DNA of 64,000 bases from Streptomyces sp. Ru73. GTDB lineage: Bacteria > Actinomycetota > Actinomycetes > Streptomycetales > Streptomycetaceae. The notes under the pieces were generated by a model. The model worked only from the letters and a program-made list of their open reading frames with translations. It had not been told where the DNA came from and did no database searches. This document shows positions 26,678-35,911 of this stretch, piece after piece. Where the stretch lies: NCBI RefSeq assembly GCF_002920575.1, contig NZ_PQSQ01000004.1, positions 107,172-171,171 of the forward strand, written 5' to 3'. Numbering within the stretch: position 1 is the stretch's first letter; each line of letters opens with the position of its first letter. The translations under genes and the position numbers were made by a program.

Positions 26678-27370
26678 ATGAAAGAACTGCTCTTCATGCT
26701 GGCCGATCTCTGGATGATCTTCGCCGGCTTCTGGTACGGCTGGAAGTTCATCCGTCGGTACAACAACTACCTGCTCGGCCTGGAGTGGATCATCGTCGCC
26801 ACGTCCGGCTCGAACTTCCTCCTCTGGTCCCTCCTCGGCGGCGACCCGGACAGCTTCCTGTACTCCATCGCCTACTTCTTCGACGCCTTCTCGCGATCGG
26901 TGGGCATCACCCTGATTCTCGTCATGGGCCTGATGCGCGTCACGCACCGGTACAAGCCGACGCTGGCGGTCGACATCGGCGTCTTCGCGCTGGCCATCGT
27001 CGCCGGGCTGTACCTGCAGCAGTTCCGCGGCCATGAGCTGCACGTCGGCCCGGCAACGTACTACGTCGTCGTCAACGCGCTCACGACCCTGTTCCTCGCC
27101 TACTTCTCATGGCGGCTCTGGAAGATCCGCGCCAAGGGCCTGGCCATCGGCGCCGCGCTCGCCACCGCTGCGGGGACCGCCATCGCGCTCATCTACGACT
27201 TCTTCCCGATCCCTGACGACGAGTACCGCACCACCCACTACATCCTCGCCCTCACCACATGGGGATTCCAGCTCTTCGTGTACTTCGTCTCGTACCGCGC
27301 CCTGCACAACCACAACGTGGCGACGGGCGCAGAGCCGGCTCCGAACGAACGAAGCGTTGCCCGGGCCTGA
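26678..27370 (+). CDS. Multispanning membrane protein of unknown function
   Basis: A 230-residue protein with about seven hydrophobic helices, the first beginning at residue 3, and no signal peptidase site. Conserved-looking polar residues inside helices include Trp-Tyr-Gly-Trp near residue 20, Arg-Arg-Tyr-Asn-Asn after helix one, and His residues in the sixth and seventh helices (TTHYILALTTW). I do not recognise a family with confidence. AAAGGAA precedes the ATG. Flanked by an MFS gene and a DAO-type oxidase in the same orientation, it may serve that module as a transport or electron-transfer partner; this is a guess. Confidence 0.75.
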   Translation: MKELLFMLADLWMIFAGFWYGWKFIRRYNNYLLGLEWIIVATSGSNFLLWSLLGGDPDSFLYSIAYFFDAFSRSVGITLILVMGLMRVTHRYKPTLAVDIGVFALAIVAGLYLQQFRGHELHVGPATYYVVVNALTTLFLAYFSWRLWKIRAKGLAIGAALATAAGTAIALIYDFFPIPDDEYRTTHYILALTTWGFQLFVYFVSYRALHNHNVATGAEPAPNERSVARA

Positions 27371-27413
27371 GCAACACACCAAGGACCAGAGCACGTTCGG
27401 GAGAGGCGATCAG

Positions 27414-28760
27414 ATGAAGACCAACAACGTGGAATACACCACCTTCAGCGGCTGGGTCGATCCGCCCGCAGACATCGTGCCGGCCCTGACCGACGACCTC
27501 ACCTGTGACGTCGCGGTGGTCGGCGGCGGCCTCGGAGGCATGTCCACGGCGCTGCGACTGGCCGAACGCGGCCAGGACGTGGTGCTGCTGGAGGCCGAGT
27601 TCTGCGGACACGGCGCCAGCTCCCGCAACGCAGGGCAAGTGGCGGGTGCACCGGGCGGAGACCTCCAGCTCCTCAATCTGTTCTTCCGCACGAAGATGCC
27701 CGGCATGATCCGCCTTGCCGAGCACGCCGCGCACCATGTGGAAGACCTCATCAGGACGCACGGCATCGACTGCGACTACGAACAGACGGGCAACGTCTTC
27801 GCGGCGGTGTCGCGTGGACAGCTGGGCCGAGTGCGCCGAGTGGCCAAGATCCTGCAGCGCGCCGGCGGCCACGTGGAACTGGGCACGAGCGAAGAGCTCG
27901 GCATCCCTCGCGGGTTCCTCGGCGGGATGCGCGAGGTGGTCGGGGGAATCATGAATCCCGGCAGGTTCACCTCGGGTGTGCGCCGCGCACTGCTCAGCTC
28001 GTCCGCGCGAACCTTCGAGCAGACGAAGGTCACCGACATCACCCGCGACCGCGGTCAGGTCCGTCTCACCACTCCTCACGGGGAGGTGCGGGCGAACAAA
28101 GCGGTCCTGGCGACGAACGCGTACGCGGGAGAGTGGGACATCACCCCGCCGCGGCTCTCCGTACCCATCTGGGTCACCGAGGTGGAGACCGAGCCCATCG
28201 ACCCTGCCCGATTGGCGGCACTGGGGTGGACGAGCCGGTCGGGACTCGTCACCCAGCACAACATCATGGAGAACTACCACCTGACGCCGCGCAACACCAT
28301 CGTGTTCGGCGTCCGGCGGCTCGAGCGCGGCACGACGTACCCACTCCCGCAGAAGAAACCGGACCCAAGGCTCGTCGAAGAACTCGCACAAGCCTTCGCG
28401 ACACGCTTTCCGTCTCTGCCGGACGTCGCCATCGACCGGGCGTGGGGAGGCTGGATCGCGATCACCTCGTCCTGGCTTCCGCTCGCCGGACAGATCGACG
28501 ACGACGTCTTCTACTCGATCGCCTGCAACGGCCACGGCCTGGCTCAAGCGCCCTATGTCGGGTCCCTCATCGCCGACCTGATCGTCGACGGCGAACGGCA
28601 CGAGGACCTGGCGGCATTGTGGATGAAGAAGCCGGCGTTCCCGCGCCCGATGATGATGGGCCCGCTGGGGCTGCGCACCATCTGGGCGGTCGACCGCTTC
28701 AATGATCTGGTCAACGGAAGCCGACGCAACGCCCGGCGGGGCTCGGCGCCCGCGGCCTGA
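27414..28760 (+). CDS. FAD-dependent oxidase of the DAO/GlpO family
   Basis: A 448-residue FAD enzyme of the DadA/PuuB/glycine oxidase group. The FAD motif VVGGGLGGMSTALRLAERG begins at about residue 37, followed by LLEAEFCGHGASSRNAGQV, which is the signature of gamma-glutamylputrescine oxidase-like (PuuB) members. The C-terminal SIACNGHGLAQAPYVGSLIADLI also fits. PuuB oxidises gamma-glutamyl-amines, and a PuuA/PuuD-like pair lies 9 kb away at 16.6-18.8 kb, so this oxidase could act on the same gamma-glutamyl intermediate. It could equally oxidise another secondary amine or amino acid. Confidence 0.83.
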   Translation: MKTNNVEYTTFSGWVDPPADIVPALTDDLTCDVAVVGGGLGGMSTALRLAERGQDVVLLEAEFCGHGASSRNAGQVAGAPGGDLQLLNLFFRTKMPGMIRLAEHAAHHVEDLIRTHGIDCDYEQTGNVFAAVSRGQLGRVRRVAKILQRAGGHVELGTSEELGIPRGFLGGMREVVGGIMNPGRFTSGVRRALLSSSARTFEQTKVTDITRDRGQVRLTTPHGEVRANKAVLATNAYAGEWDITPPRLSVPIWVTEVETEPIDPARLAALGWTSRSGLVTQHNIMENYHLTPRNTIVFGVRRLERGTTYPLPQKKPDPRLVEELAQAFATRFPSLPDVAIDRAWGGWIAITSSWLPLAGQIDDDVFYSIACNGHGLAQAPYVGSLIADLIVDGERHEDLAALWMKKPAFPRPMMMGPLGLRTIWAVDRFNDLVNGSRRNARRGSAPAA

Positions 28761-28761
28761 C

Positions 28762-28840
28762 GACTCCCGGCAACGAGAACCCGGGAACCTGAAGACTCCC
28801 GGCAACGAGAACCCGGGAAACCTGAAGACTCCCGGCAACA
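28762..28840. repeat. 32-bp tandem repeat after the oxidase gene
   Basis: A unit starting GACTCCCGGCAACGAGAACC recurs at 28762-28793 and 28794-28826 (one extra A) with a partial third copy to 28840. It starts two bases past the oxidase stop. Confidence 0.85.
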
Positions 28841-29177
28841 GGGGCAACAGGAAGGAGAAACGGAAAGGCGTCCCACAGGTGCCGGCCGGTGCCGTAGCCG
28901 GTCTCCGGGGCCATCGACGGATGGTCCGCTCGGTGGCGACCTGGTGGTTGCCGTTGACCGTTACGGCGACGACGGACGACGGCCCGCCCGGCCTCCATGC
29001 CTCGACGAGGTAGTCGGGGCGCGGACGCGCGCCGAGAGTCGGTCGCGCTACCTCGCGCATCGGCGGCAGCCTGCCGCTGACCTGCACCGGAGGGGCAAAG
29101 CGCTACTGGCCTTCTCGCCGGCCGAACTGGTCGAGGAGGTGCTCGCGGGCCCCTTGCCCCAGTCTGATAAGTCCGGA
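28841..29177. other. Convergent intergenic region
   Basis: Lies between the oxidase and the IclR gene. No protein-like frame or clear hairpin terminator was found. Confidence 0.5.
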
Positions 29178-29981
29178 CTATCCCTCAGTGTCGCAGTGCA
29201 GCGGCCGCGTCGCGTGATCAAGTCTTCGGGCAATGTCTGCGGCTGCCGACCACAACTCCGGCAGCAGGCTGCCCGTCCGCATGCGCGCCGTGGTGGCGGT
29301 GGCCGACACCGCGGCGTGTACGGTGCCGTCCATGCCCGTCACGGGGACGGCGAGGCTGCTGTGGCCGGACAGAACCTCGTCGTGTTCGAGCGCGTAACCG
29401 CGGTCGGCGACGGCTGCCAGCTGCTGCTCCAGCTTCTCCACTGTGGCGACGCTGCGCGGGGTCAGCGACGGCAGTCCGGTACGGGGCAGACGCTTCACGG
29501 CCTCCGGTCCGCCGGGGTGCAGGGCGAGGAGGACCTTGCCCGTGGCCGTGCACGATGCGGGCAGCCGGCCGCCCACCTGTGAGTGCGTGTGGATGTTCGC
29601 TGCACCTGCGATCTTCTCCAGGAAGAACACGTGGGTGCCGTCGAGCACGGCGAGGTGAAGGGTGGCCCGGGTACGCGCGAACAGGTCGGTCAAGAGCGGG
29701 CGTGCCACCGTGCGCAGCATCGCCGAAGCCGGCACCCGTTGGCCCAGTGAGAAGAGCTGCATGCCGAGCTGGTAGCTGTCGCCCTGCCGCTCCAGCAGGC
29801 CCCACTGCACCAGCTCCTGCGCGAGCCGGTGCGCGGAAGCCTTGGGTATGCCGGAGCGCTTGCTCAGCTCCGTCAGCGTGAGCTGAGGGGTACCGGACTC
29901 GAAGGCTTCGAGCAGTAGCTGCGCTTTGCCCAGGACCGAGTTCGGACGTGTGATGTCGTCCTCGTCGATGTGTGCTGGCAC
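29178..29981 (-). CDS. IclR-family transcriptional regulator
   Basis: A 267-residue regulator. An N-terminal winged HTH (SVLGKAQLLLEAF... to SGIPKASAHRLAQELVQWGLLER, about residues 15-65) is followed by the IclR effector domain (LPASCTATGKVLLA, and GYALEHDEVLSGHSSLAVPV). Starts with GTG at 29981, AGGAG upstream. It closely parallels the second IclR protein at 44262-45083. It is divergent from the CoA-transferase gene with a 17-bp palindrome in the gap, and probably controls it. IclR proteins of this type commonly respond to aromatic acids or their breakdown products. Confidence 0.9.
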   Translation of the reverse strand: MPAHIDEDDITRPNSVLGKAQLLLEAFESGTPQLTLTELSKRSGIPKASAHRLAQELVQWGLLERQGDSYQLGMQLFSLGQRVPASAMLRTVARPLLTDLFARTRATLHLAVLDGTHVFFLEKIAGAANIHTHSQVGGRLPASCTATGKVLLALHPGGPEAVKRLPRTGLPSLTPRSVATVEKLEQQLAAVADRGYALEHDEVLSGHSSLAVPVTGMDGTVHAAVSATATTARMRTGSLLPELWSAAADIARRLDHATRPLHCDTEG

Positions 29982-30195
29982 CGGTTCGCTCCTCGCTCGA
30001 GTGAAGCCGCAGCACAGCCGCTACGGAACGCTGAGCGATGTGCTTACGGCACTGTTAGTTCAACATCACGGTGTGGGATATGAACAGCCCTGCGGAGAAG
30101 GCTGGTGAAGGTGTCACCGCTGCCGCAGAGACGGCAGGGGACGTGCCACCGATGACGGGGCGGCGACCGGCACCGGAATTCCAGGCGGCACCACC

Positions 30196-30212
30196 GTTCC
30201 GTTCACCGGAAC
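30196..30212. promoter_or_regulatory. 17-bp IclR-type operator, copy 1
   Basis: GTTCCGTTCACCGGAAC, a near-perfect palindrome, 68 bp before the CoA-transferase start. Related sites are at 35827, 40395, 40431, 40458, 45193, 45211 and 53251. The remaining gap (29982-30279) shows no coding frame. Confidence 0.65.
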
Positions 30213-30279
30213 AACCCGCTGGCCGCGGCCACCCCACCCCGTGAAGGTGAGCCCTCCGTCCCACACCGGAGGAGGGCAC

Positions 30280-32658
30280 GTGAGAGCACGGCAGCCGATG
30301 CCGCTTCGCGTACTGGATCTCACCGACGAGCTGGCGTTCCAAGGGGCCCGGCTACTGGTGGGCCTGGGCGCGGACGTTTTGAGGACCGACCCGGGAGGAG
30401 AGCTCGACCCGGCCTCCCGGGCTCACTGGCACGCGGGGAAGCGCTGGACGCGGGTGCGCGACCAGGCGCACCTCGACGAGCTGGCCGAGGCCGCCGACAT
30501 CGTGCTGGAGAGTGGGGCGGCTGCCGAGCTTCGCGGCGTCCGCGCGGACGGCAGCTCCCGCTGGCCGCACGCCGTGCACGTCGTCGTGACACCGTTCGGG
30601 CTCACCGGCCCGCGCCGCGACTGGCGGGGCGGCGACCTCGTCCTCGCGTCCGCCGGCGGGATGGCCTGGCTCGGCGGGCAGCCCGGCGGCCAACCGGAAC
30701 CGCCGCCGCGGCAGCAGGCCCTCCAAGCGGCGGGTGCCCACGCGGCACTGGGAGCGCTGCTCGGCGCGGTGTCGGGTACGCCCCAGCTCGTCGACATCTC
30801 CGCGCAGGAGGCGGTCGCCGCCACTCTGGAAACCGGTGCCATCGGGTGGATACACGCCGGACGCTTCCCGGTCCGCAGCGGAGGCGTGTACGAGCACGTC
30901 GCACACCGGATCTTCCGCGCGGCCGACGGCTACGTCGCGGGCGGCTACTCGGGCAGTACACGCATGTGGACCGACCTGCTCGCATGGATGGCGGAGAGCG
31001 GCGAGGCGGAGGACCTCACCGACGAGCGCTACGCCGATGCGGCCTTGCGCTGGCGTGCACGCTCCCACGTGGATGCGGTGGTGGAGCGCTTCGCCGCTCG
31101 TCGCACCGTCGCCGGACTCGCCGAGCAGGGGAGGGCGCGGGCCCTGCCGTGGGCCGAGGTCGTGCCGCCCGCCCGGCTGCCCGCCAATCCGCAGCTGCGG
31201 GACCGCGACTTCTTCGTCCGCATCACCGGCGACGGCCTGCCCGAAGAGGGCGTCGAGGACGTCGGCTTCCCGTGGGCCGCCCGGCCGCGGCCGCTCGCGC
31301 TGGAGACGATCCGCGAGGTGCCGAGTGACGCGCCCTGGCAGCACGAGCGGTCGCGCGGCCTGCCCGGGAAGCAGCCGCGTGGCCTGGCCGGCGAGGGGCG
31401 GCCGCACGGGCCGGCGGGCGATGCGCGTGTCATGGCGCTCAGTGGCGTCCGTGTCCTCGATCTGTCCTGGGTGCTGGCCGGCCCGTACGTCACGAAGCTG
31501 CTCGGCGAACACGGTGCCGACATCATCAAGATCGAATCCAAGCACCGGCAGGACCCCACCCGCTTCGCGCCCTCCATGCACCTGCGGCCCGGGTCCGATC
31601 CCGACGACAGCGGCTACTTCCTCAACTTCAACCGCAACAAGCGCAGTGTCGCGCTCAACCTGCGCACCGAGGACGGGCAGCGGCTGCTGCGCGAGCTGGT
31701 CCCGCACTGTGACGTCGTCGTGGAGAACTTCAGTCCGGGCGTGCTCGCCCGCTGGGGCATGGACTACGAGTCGCTGCGCGCGCTCAATCCGAACGTGATC
31801 CTCGTGTCCATGGCCGGGCTAGGGCATACGGGCCCCTGGCGCAAGGCGGTGACCTTCGCCGACACGCTCGCCGCCATGTCGGGCCTGTCCAGCGAGACCG
31901 CGCCCCCGGGCGGCGCCCCACAAGGCCTGACCTTCGGACTCGGCGACATGGTGGCCGCCAACGCCGCGGCCCTCGGCGCCCTCGACCTGCTCGCCCAAGG
32001 GCGCGGCGGGCACGTCGACCTCTCCCAGCTCGAAGCGATGGCCGCGACGATGGGCCCCGCCGTGCTGGAACCCGTCCTGACACCGGACCTCGAAGACCCG
32101 CGTACCGCTCAGCACCCCAACCGCTCGGCGTACGCCGTCCCGCACGGCGTGTACCCGGCCGCCGGCGAGGACCGCTGGATCGCGATCGCCGTCGACGACG
32201 ACGCCCAGTGGCGGTCGCTCACCAAGCTCGTCGACCTGCCCGGTGACAGTGACCGTGAGGGTGGTGGCGGTGGCGGTGGCGGTGGCGTGGACGTCCGCCG
32301 TGCCCATGAGGACGCCATCGATGCCGCCCTCACCGCCTGGACCCGTGGTCAGGACGCGGGCGAGCTCGCCGCGCAGCTGCAGGCCGCGGGGGTCCCCGCC
32401 GCAGTCGTGGCCACCGGCCGGGACCTGGTGGAAGAGGACGAGCACCTTGCGGCCCGCGACTTCTACCCGCAGCTGGAACACCCCCGTACGGGCCGCGTCC
32501 GCCACGAGGGCATCGTCGCCCGCTGCTCCGTGACGCCCGGCGCGCTCACCTCCCCGGCGCCCCTGCTCGGCCAGCACACCCAGGACGTACTGGGCGGGCT
32601 GCTGGGGCTCTCCGACGAGGACCTCGCGGCGCTGCGGGCCGCGGGCGTCCTCGAATGA
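30280..32658 (+). CDS. Double-domain family III CoA-transferase (CaiB/BaiF)
   Basis: A 792-residue protein made of two family III CoA-transferase units. The C-terminal unit (from about residue 385, LSGVRVLDLSWVLAGPYVTKLL) is complete, with the catalytic Asp556 in GLGDMVAANAAALGAL and the NKRSVALNL segment. The N-terminal unit is shorter and has no Asp at the matching place (region QQALQAAGAHAALGALLG), so it is probably structural; family III enzymes act as interlocked dimers and this fusion supplies both halves. A Gly run (about nine in a row near 32255-32285) forms a linker. GTG 30280 has GGAGGAGG upstream. It should move CoA to an organic acid. Confidence 0.85.
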   Translation: MRARQPMPLRVLDLTDELAFQGARLLVGLGADVLRTDPGGELDPASRAHWHAGKRWTRVRDQAHLDELAEAADIVLESGAAAELRGVRADGSSRWPHAVHVVVTPFGLTGPRRDWRGGDLVLASAGGMAWLGGQPGGQPEPPPRQQALQAAGAHAALGALLGAVSGTPQLVDISAQEAVAATLETGAIGWIHAGRFPVRSGGVYEHVAHRIFRAADGYVAGGYSGSTRMWTDLLAWMAESGEAEDLTDERYADAALRWRARSHVDAVVERFAARRTVAGLAEQGRARALPWAEVVPPARLPANPQLRDRDFFVRITGDGLPEEGVEDVGFPWAARPRPLALETIREVPSDAPWQHERSRGLPGKQPRGLAGEGRPHGPAGDARVMALSGVRVLDLSWVLAGPYVTKLLGEHGADIIKIESKHRQDPTRFAPSMHLRPGSDPDDSGYFLNFNRNKRSVALNLRTEDGQRLLRELVPHCDVVVENFSPGVLARWGMDYESLRALNPNVILVSMAGLGHTGPWRKAVTFADTLAAMSGLSSETAPPGGAPQGLTFGLGDMVAANAAALGALDLLAQGRGGHVDLSQLEAMAATMGPAVLEPVLTPDLEDPRTAQHPNRSAYAVPHGVYPAAGEDRWIAIAVDDDAQWRSLTKLVDLPGDSDREGGGGGGGGGVDVRRAHEDAIDAALTAWTRGQDAGELAAQLQAAGVPAAVVATGRDLVEEDEHLAARDFYPQLEHPRTGRVRHEGIVARCSVTPGALTSPAPLLGQHTQDVLGGLLGLSDEDLAALRAAGVLE

Positions 32659-32811
32659 CACGCGCGGCCCGAAAGCCCGTAGCTCGAAAGCTCGCAGCCC
32701 GCCCCCGCCACCCGAAGCACCACCACGCACGACCACGCACACCCACACCTCCCCCTCCGCAGCGCCCTCACCGGGCGCTCAGGACGAAGGAACGAAGGAA
32801 GAGGAGACGGT

Positions 32812-33585
32812 ATGACCGCTTCCGTGCTCGACGTCACCCGCGACGGAGCCGTCGCCACGATCCGGATCGACCGCCCCAAGGCCAACGCCGTCGACCCGGC
32901 CATGATCGAGGAGTTCCTCGGCGTTCTGCCGCCGCTGGTGGATGACCCGTCCGTACGCTGCCTCGTGATCACCGGCACCGGCCGCTTCTTCGTCGCCGGT
33001 GCCGACATCGCCGTGATGCGCGACCTGTCGGACGGCAACCAGGCGAAGATGCGCCGCTGGATCGACGTCCAGCGCCTTCTCGAACGCGCCCCGAAGCCCG
33101 TGGTCGCGGCCATGAACGGACATGCGCTCGGCGGGGGAGCGGAACTCTCCCTCGCATGTGACCTGCGCATTCTCTCCGCCGACGCCTCCTTCGGCTTCCC
33201 CGAGATCGCGCTGGGCCTGTTCCCCGGGGCCGGCGGCAGTCAGCGGCTGCCCCGCCTCGTCGGGCCGCACCTGGCGAAGCGGCTCATGATCGAGGGCGAG
33301 CGTCTGGACGCCGCCCGCGCGAGGGAGTTGGGCTTGGTGGACGTGGTCGCCGAAGCGGCCGACTTCCCCGCGGTCGTCGCCGAGCGGGCCCGGCGCCTCG
33401 CCGCGCAGCCCACTGCAGCCATCGGCCTGCTCAAGCGAGTCGTCGACGACGGGTGCGTACTGCCCATCGAGGAGGCGCTGCGCCAGGAGGAGAAGGGGGT
33501 CGGCGAACTGACCCGCACCGCTGACGCCGCCGAGGGCCTGCAGGCCTTCCTGGACAAGCGCTCGCCGGTCTTCACGGGCCGCTGA
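32812..33585 (+). CDS. Enoyl-CoA hydratase/isomerase
   Basis: A 257-residue crotonase. Oxyanion segments GRFFVAGADIAVM and NGHALGGGAELS, and the two catalytic-type Glu residues (in GGGAELS and FPEIALGLFPGAGGSQRL) are present, so hydratase activity is likely. RGAGGAGAC-like ribosome site precedes the ATG. The gene follows the CoA-transferase by 153 bp and probably handles the unsaturated CoA ester formed downstream of ring cleavage. Confidence 0.88.
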   Translation: MTASVLDVTRDGAVATIRIDRPKANAVDPAMIEEFLGVLPPLVDDPSVRCLVITGTGRFFVAGADIAVMRDLSDGNQAKMRRWIDVQRLLERAPKPVVAAMNGHALGGGAELSLACDLRILSADASFGFPEIALGLFPGAGGSQRLPRLVGPHLAKRLMIEGERLDAARARELGLVDVVAEAADFPAVVAERARRLAAQPTAAIGLLKRVVDDGCVLPIEEALRQEEKGVGELTRTADAAEGLQAFLDKRSPVFTGR

Positions 33586-33733
33586 CGGCACCGCCCCGCA
33601 AGCCGGTGAGGTACGAACCGCCCGGCCTTTCCGTGCAGTGAGGTACGGGCCGCCGGGGCCTCTCCGCCTCCCCTCTCGGGCGCGCGGCCGCCGTGCGCCG
33701 GCCTTTCCCTGCTCTCCCCCTCAAGGAGGGACC

Positions 33734-35032
33734 GTGACCCAACAGGTCGCCTCGCAAGCCCCCACTCCGCCCGCCACCCGGTCATCCATGCGCCGCATCG
33801 TGGCCGCTTCGCTCGCCGGCAACACGTTGGAGTGGTACGACTTCTTCCTCTACACGACCGCTGCCGCGATGGTGCTGGGCGATGTCTTCTTCCCGGCCCA
33901 CGGCAGCCCGCTCCTCGGCACCATCGCCGCCCTGGCCACACACGCCGTCGGGTTCGCCGCGCGGCCGCTCGGCGGCATCCTCTTCGGACACATCGGCGAC
34001 CGCAGGGGCCGGCGTACCGCACTCATGGCGACGCTGTCGCTCATGGGCGTGGCCACTTTCTGCATGGGGCTGCTGCCCTCCTACGACACGGCCGGCATCG
34101 CCTCGCCCATCCTCCTCGTCCTGCTGCGCGTGCTGCAGGGCGTGGCAGCCGGCGGCGAGTGGGGTGGCGGGACGCTGATACTGAGCGAGAACGCGCCGCC
34201 CCACCGGCGTGGTTTCTTCTCCTCCTTCAGCTCCTCCGGCCTCGGCCTCGGTTACGTCCTGGCCGCCCTGGCGCTGATCGGCGCCGAACAGCTCGCCGGC
34301 GACGCCTTCGCCACCTGGGGATGGCGGCTGCCCTTCCTGGCCAGTGCGGTCATCTTCGTGGTGGGCCTCTACATCCGCCGCCACGTGGCCGAGACGGCGA
34401 GTTTTGAAGAGACCAGCCAGGAGGAAGGCGTGGTGCGCGCTCCCCTCATCGAGGTGCTGCGCACCAACCCGCGTGGCGTCCTGACCGCGGTGGGCCTGCG
34501 CTTCGCGGAGAACGGCGCCGGCTACATCTTCCTCTCCTTCTCCCTGGTCTACGGCCGTCATGTCGGCGTCTCCACCGACGTGCTGCTGTGGGGCGTGGTC
34601 GTCGCGATGGCCGTCGACTCGGGGCTGATGGTGTTCTTCGGGCACCTCTCCGACCGGCTCGGCCGCCGACCCGTCTACCTCGGTGGCGCCGTCGCCATGG
34701 TGTTGTGGACCGTGCCGTTCTTCCTCCTCATGAACACGGCCTCGGCGCCCGCCGTATGGCTGGCGCTGATCGGCGGACACATCACCATCGCCGCCATGAC
34801 CGGCGTCCAGCCGGCCTACTTCTCCGAGCTGTTCAGCACCGAGACCCGCTACTCCGGCATGGCCATCGGACACGAGCTGGCCTCGGCGGTCGCGGGCGGG
34901 CTCTCCCCGGTGGTCGCTGCCGTCCTGCTCGACTCCTACGGCAGCTTCTGGCCCGTCGCAGCGCTGACGATCGGGCTCGCCCTGGTCACCGTCGTCACCC
35001 TCGTGGTGGCCCGGGAGACGAGGCCCGCATGA
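33734..35032 (+). CDS. MHS-family MFS permease for organic acids
   Basis: A 432-residue, 12-helix proton symporter of the metabolite:H+ symporter group (ShiA, KgtP, proline/betaine types). The N-terminus LAGNTLEWYDFFLYTTAAAM, the loop GHIGDRRGRRTALM (motif A), and the RVLQGVAAGGEWGGG segment are diagnostic. GTG 33734 has AAGGAGGG upstream. It overlaps the SDR gene by ATGA. Likely importer of the aromatic or carboxylic acid degraded by the neighbouring enzymes. Confidence 0.88.
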   Translation: MTQQVASQAPTPPATRSSMRRIVAASLAGNTLEWYDFFLYTTAAAMVLGDVFFPAHGSPLLGTIAALATHAVGFAARPLGGILFGHIGDRRGRRTALMATLSLMGVATFCMGLLPSYDTAGIASPILLVLLRVLQGVAAGGEWGGGTLILSENAPPHRRGFFSSFSSSGLGLGYVLAALALIGAEQLAGDAFATWGWRLPFLASAVIFVVGLYIRRHVAETASFEETSQEEGVVRAPLIEVLRTNPRGVLTAVGLRFAENGAGYIFLSFSLVYGRHVGVSTDVLLWGVVVAMAVDSGLMVFFGHLSDRLGRRPVYLGGAVAMVLWTVPFFLLMNTASAPAVWLALIGGHITIAAMTGVQPAYFSELFSTETRYSGMAIGHELASAVAGGLSPVVAAVLLDSYGSFWPVAALTIGLALVTVVTLVVARETRPA

Positions 35033-35781
35033 CCGGGCTGTTCGCACTGCGCGGCCGGACCGCACTGGTCACCGGCGGTACTTCCGGGATAGGGCTCGCC
35101 GCCGTGCGGGCGCTCCACGAAGCCGGGGCCAGGGTCGCGCTCACCTCGCGCGACTCGGACCGTGCCCGTGAGGCCGCCGCCGGCGTCGGTCCGGACGTGC
35201 TCGGGCTGGCCTGTGATGTCACCGAAGAGGATCAAGTACGCGTAGCCGTACGGCGCGTGCACGACGAACTCGGCGGTCCCGGCATCCTGGTGACCAGCGC
35301 CGGGACCCTCGCCCGCGGCAGCGTCGCAGAGCTGCCCACCGACACACTGCGGGCCTGCATGGACGCCAACTTCTACGGCACGTGGTACGCCGCCCGCGAG
35401 GCGAGCCGGCACATGACGGCCGCGGGACACGGACGCATCGTCACCATCGGCTCCGTGCTGGGCGCCGTCGGCGCGCCCGGGCGTGCCGGGTACGCGGCGT
35501 CCAAGGGAGCGGTCGTCCAGTTCACCAAGTCGCTGGCCCTCGAACTCGCCGGCACCGGTGTCACGGCCAACTGCCTCCTGCCCGGGCCCGTACTGACCGA
35601 GATGAACGAGGCCTCGCGCGACGACCCCGTCGCCCTCGAGATGATCGGCCACCAGGTCCCGCTCGGCCGCTGGGGCGAGCCGCAGGACCTCGCCGCCGCC
35701 CTGCTGCTGCTCGCGGGCGACCACAGCGGCTTCCTCACCGGGGCCGCCCTGCCGGTCGACGGCGGCTACCTCGCCCACTGA
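35029..35781 (+). CDS. Short-chain dehydrogenase/reductase
   Basis: A 250-residue classical SDR. Cofactor motif TGGTSGIG (about residues 16-23), TSAG in place of NNAG, catalytic Ser in IGSVLG and YAASK (Tyr-x-x-x-Lys) are present. Coupled to the permease by a 4-bp overlap. Given the Rieske oxygenase 5 kb downstream, a cis-dihydrodiol dehydrogenase role is possible; FabG-like 3-oxoacyl reduction is the alternative. Sequence alone does not decide. Confidence 0.85.
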   Translation: MTGLFALRGRTALVTGGTSGIGLAAVRALHEAGARVALTSRDSDRAREAAAGVGPDVLGLACDVTEEDQVRVAVRRVHDELGGPGILVTSAGTLARGSVAELPTDTLRACMDANFYGTWYAAREASRHMTAAGHGRIVTIGSVLGAVGAPGRAGYAASKGAVVQFTKSLALELAGTGVTANCLLPGPVLTEMNEASRDDPVALEMIGHQVPLGRWGEPQDLAAALLLLAGDHSGFLTGAALPVDGGYLAH

Positions 35782-35826
35782 ACGCGGCTACCGCTGCGCC
35801 CACTGAAAACACCGTCGCACGGCCGC

Positions 35827-35843
35827 GGTTCGCTCAGTGGAAC
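35827..35843. promoter_or_regulatory. 17-bp IclR-type operator, copy 2
   Basis: GGTTCGCTCAGTGGAAC agrees with the consensus GTTCCGCTCAGCGGAAC at 14 of 17 positions and lies 68 bp before the meta-cleavage hydrolase start. Confidence 0.5.
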
Positions 35844-35911
35844 CCTTCCCTTGGGCGCACCGGGCCGCGCTGGTGGACTCGGCACCGCACAGCGATCACG
35901 GAAGGAACGCG

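Noticed and set aside
28922..28938. Further copy of the 17-bp IclR-type site (GGTCCGCTCGGTGGCGA)
   Set aside because: Only 12 of 17 positions agree and it lies between convergent genes, not at a promoter.
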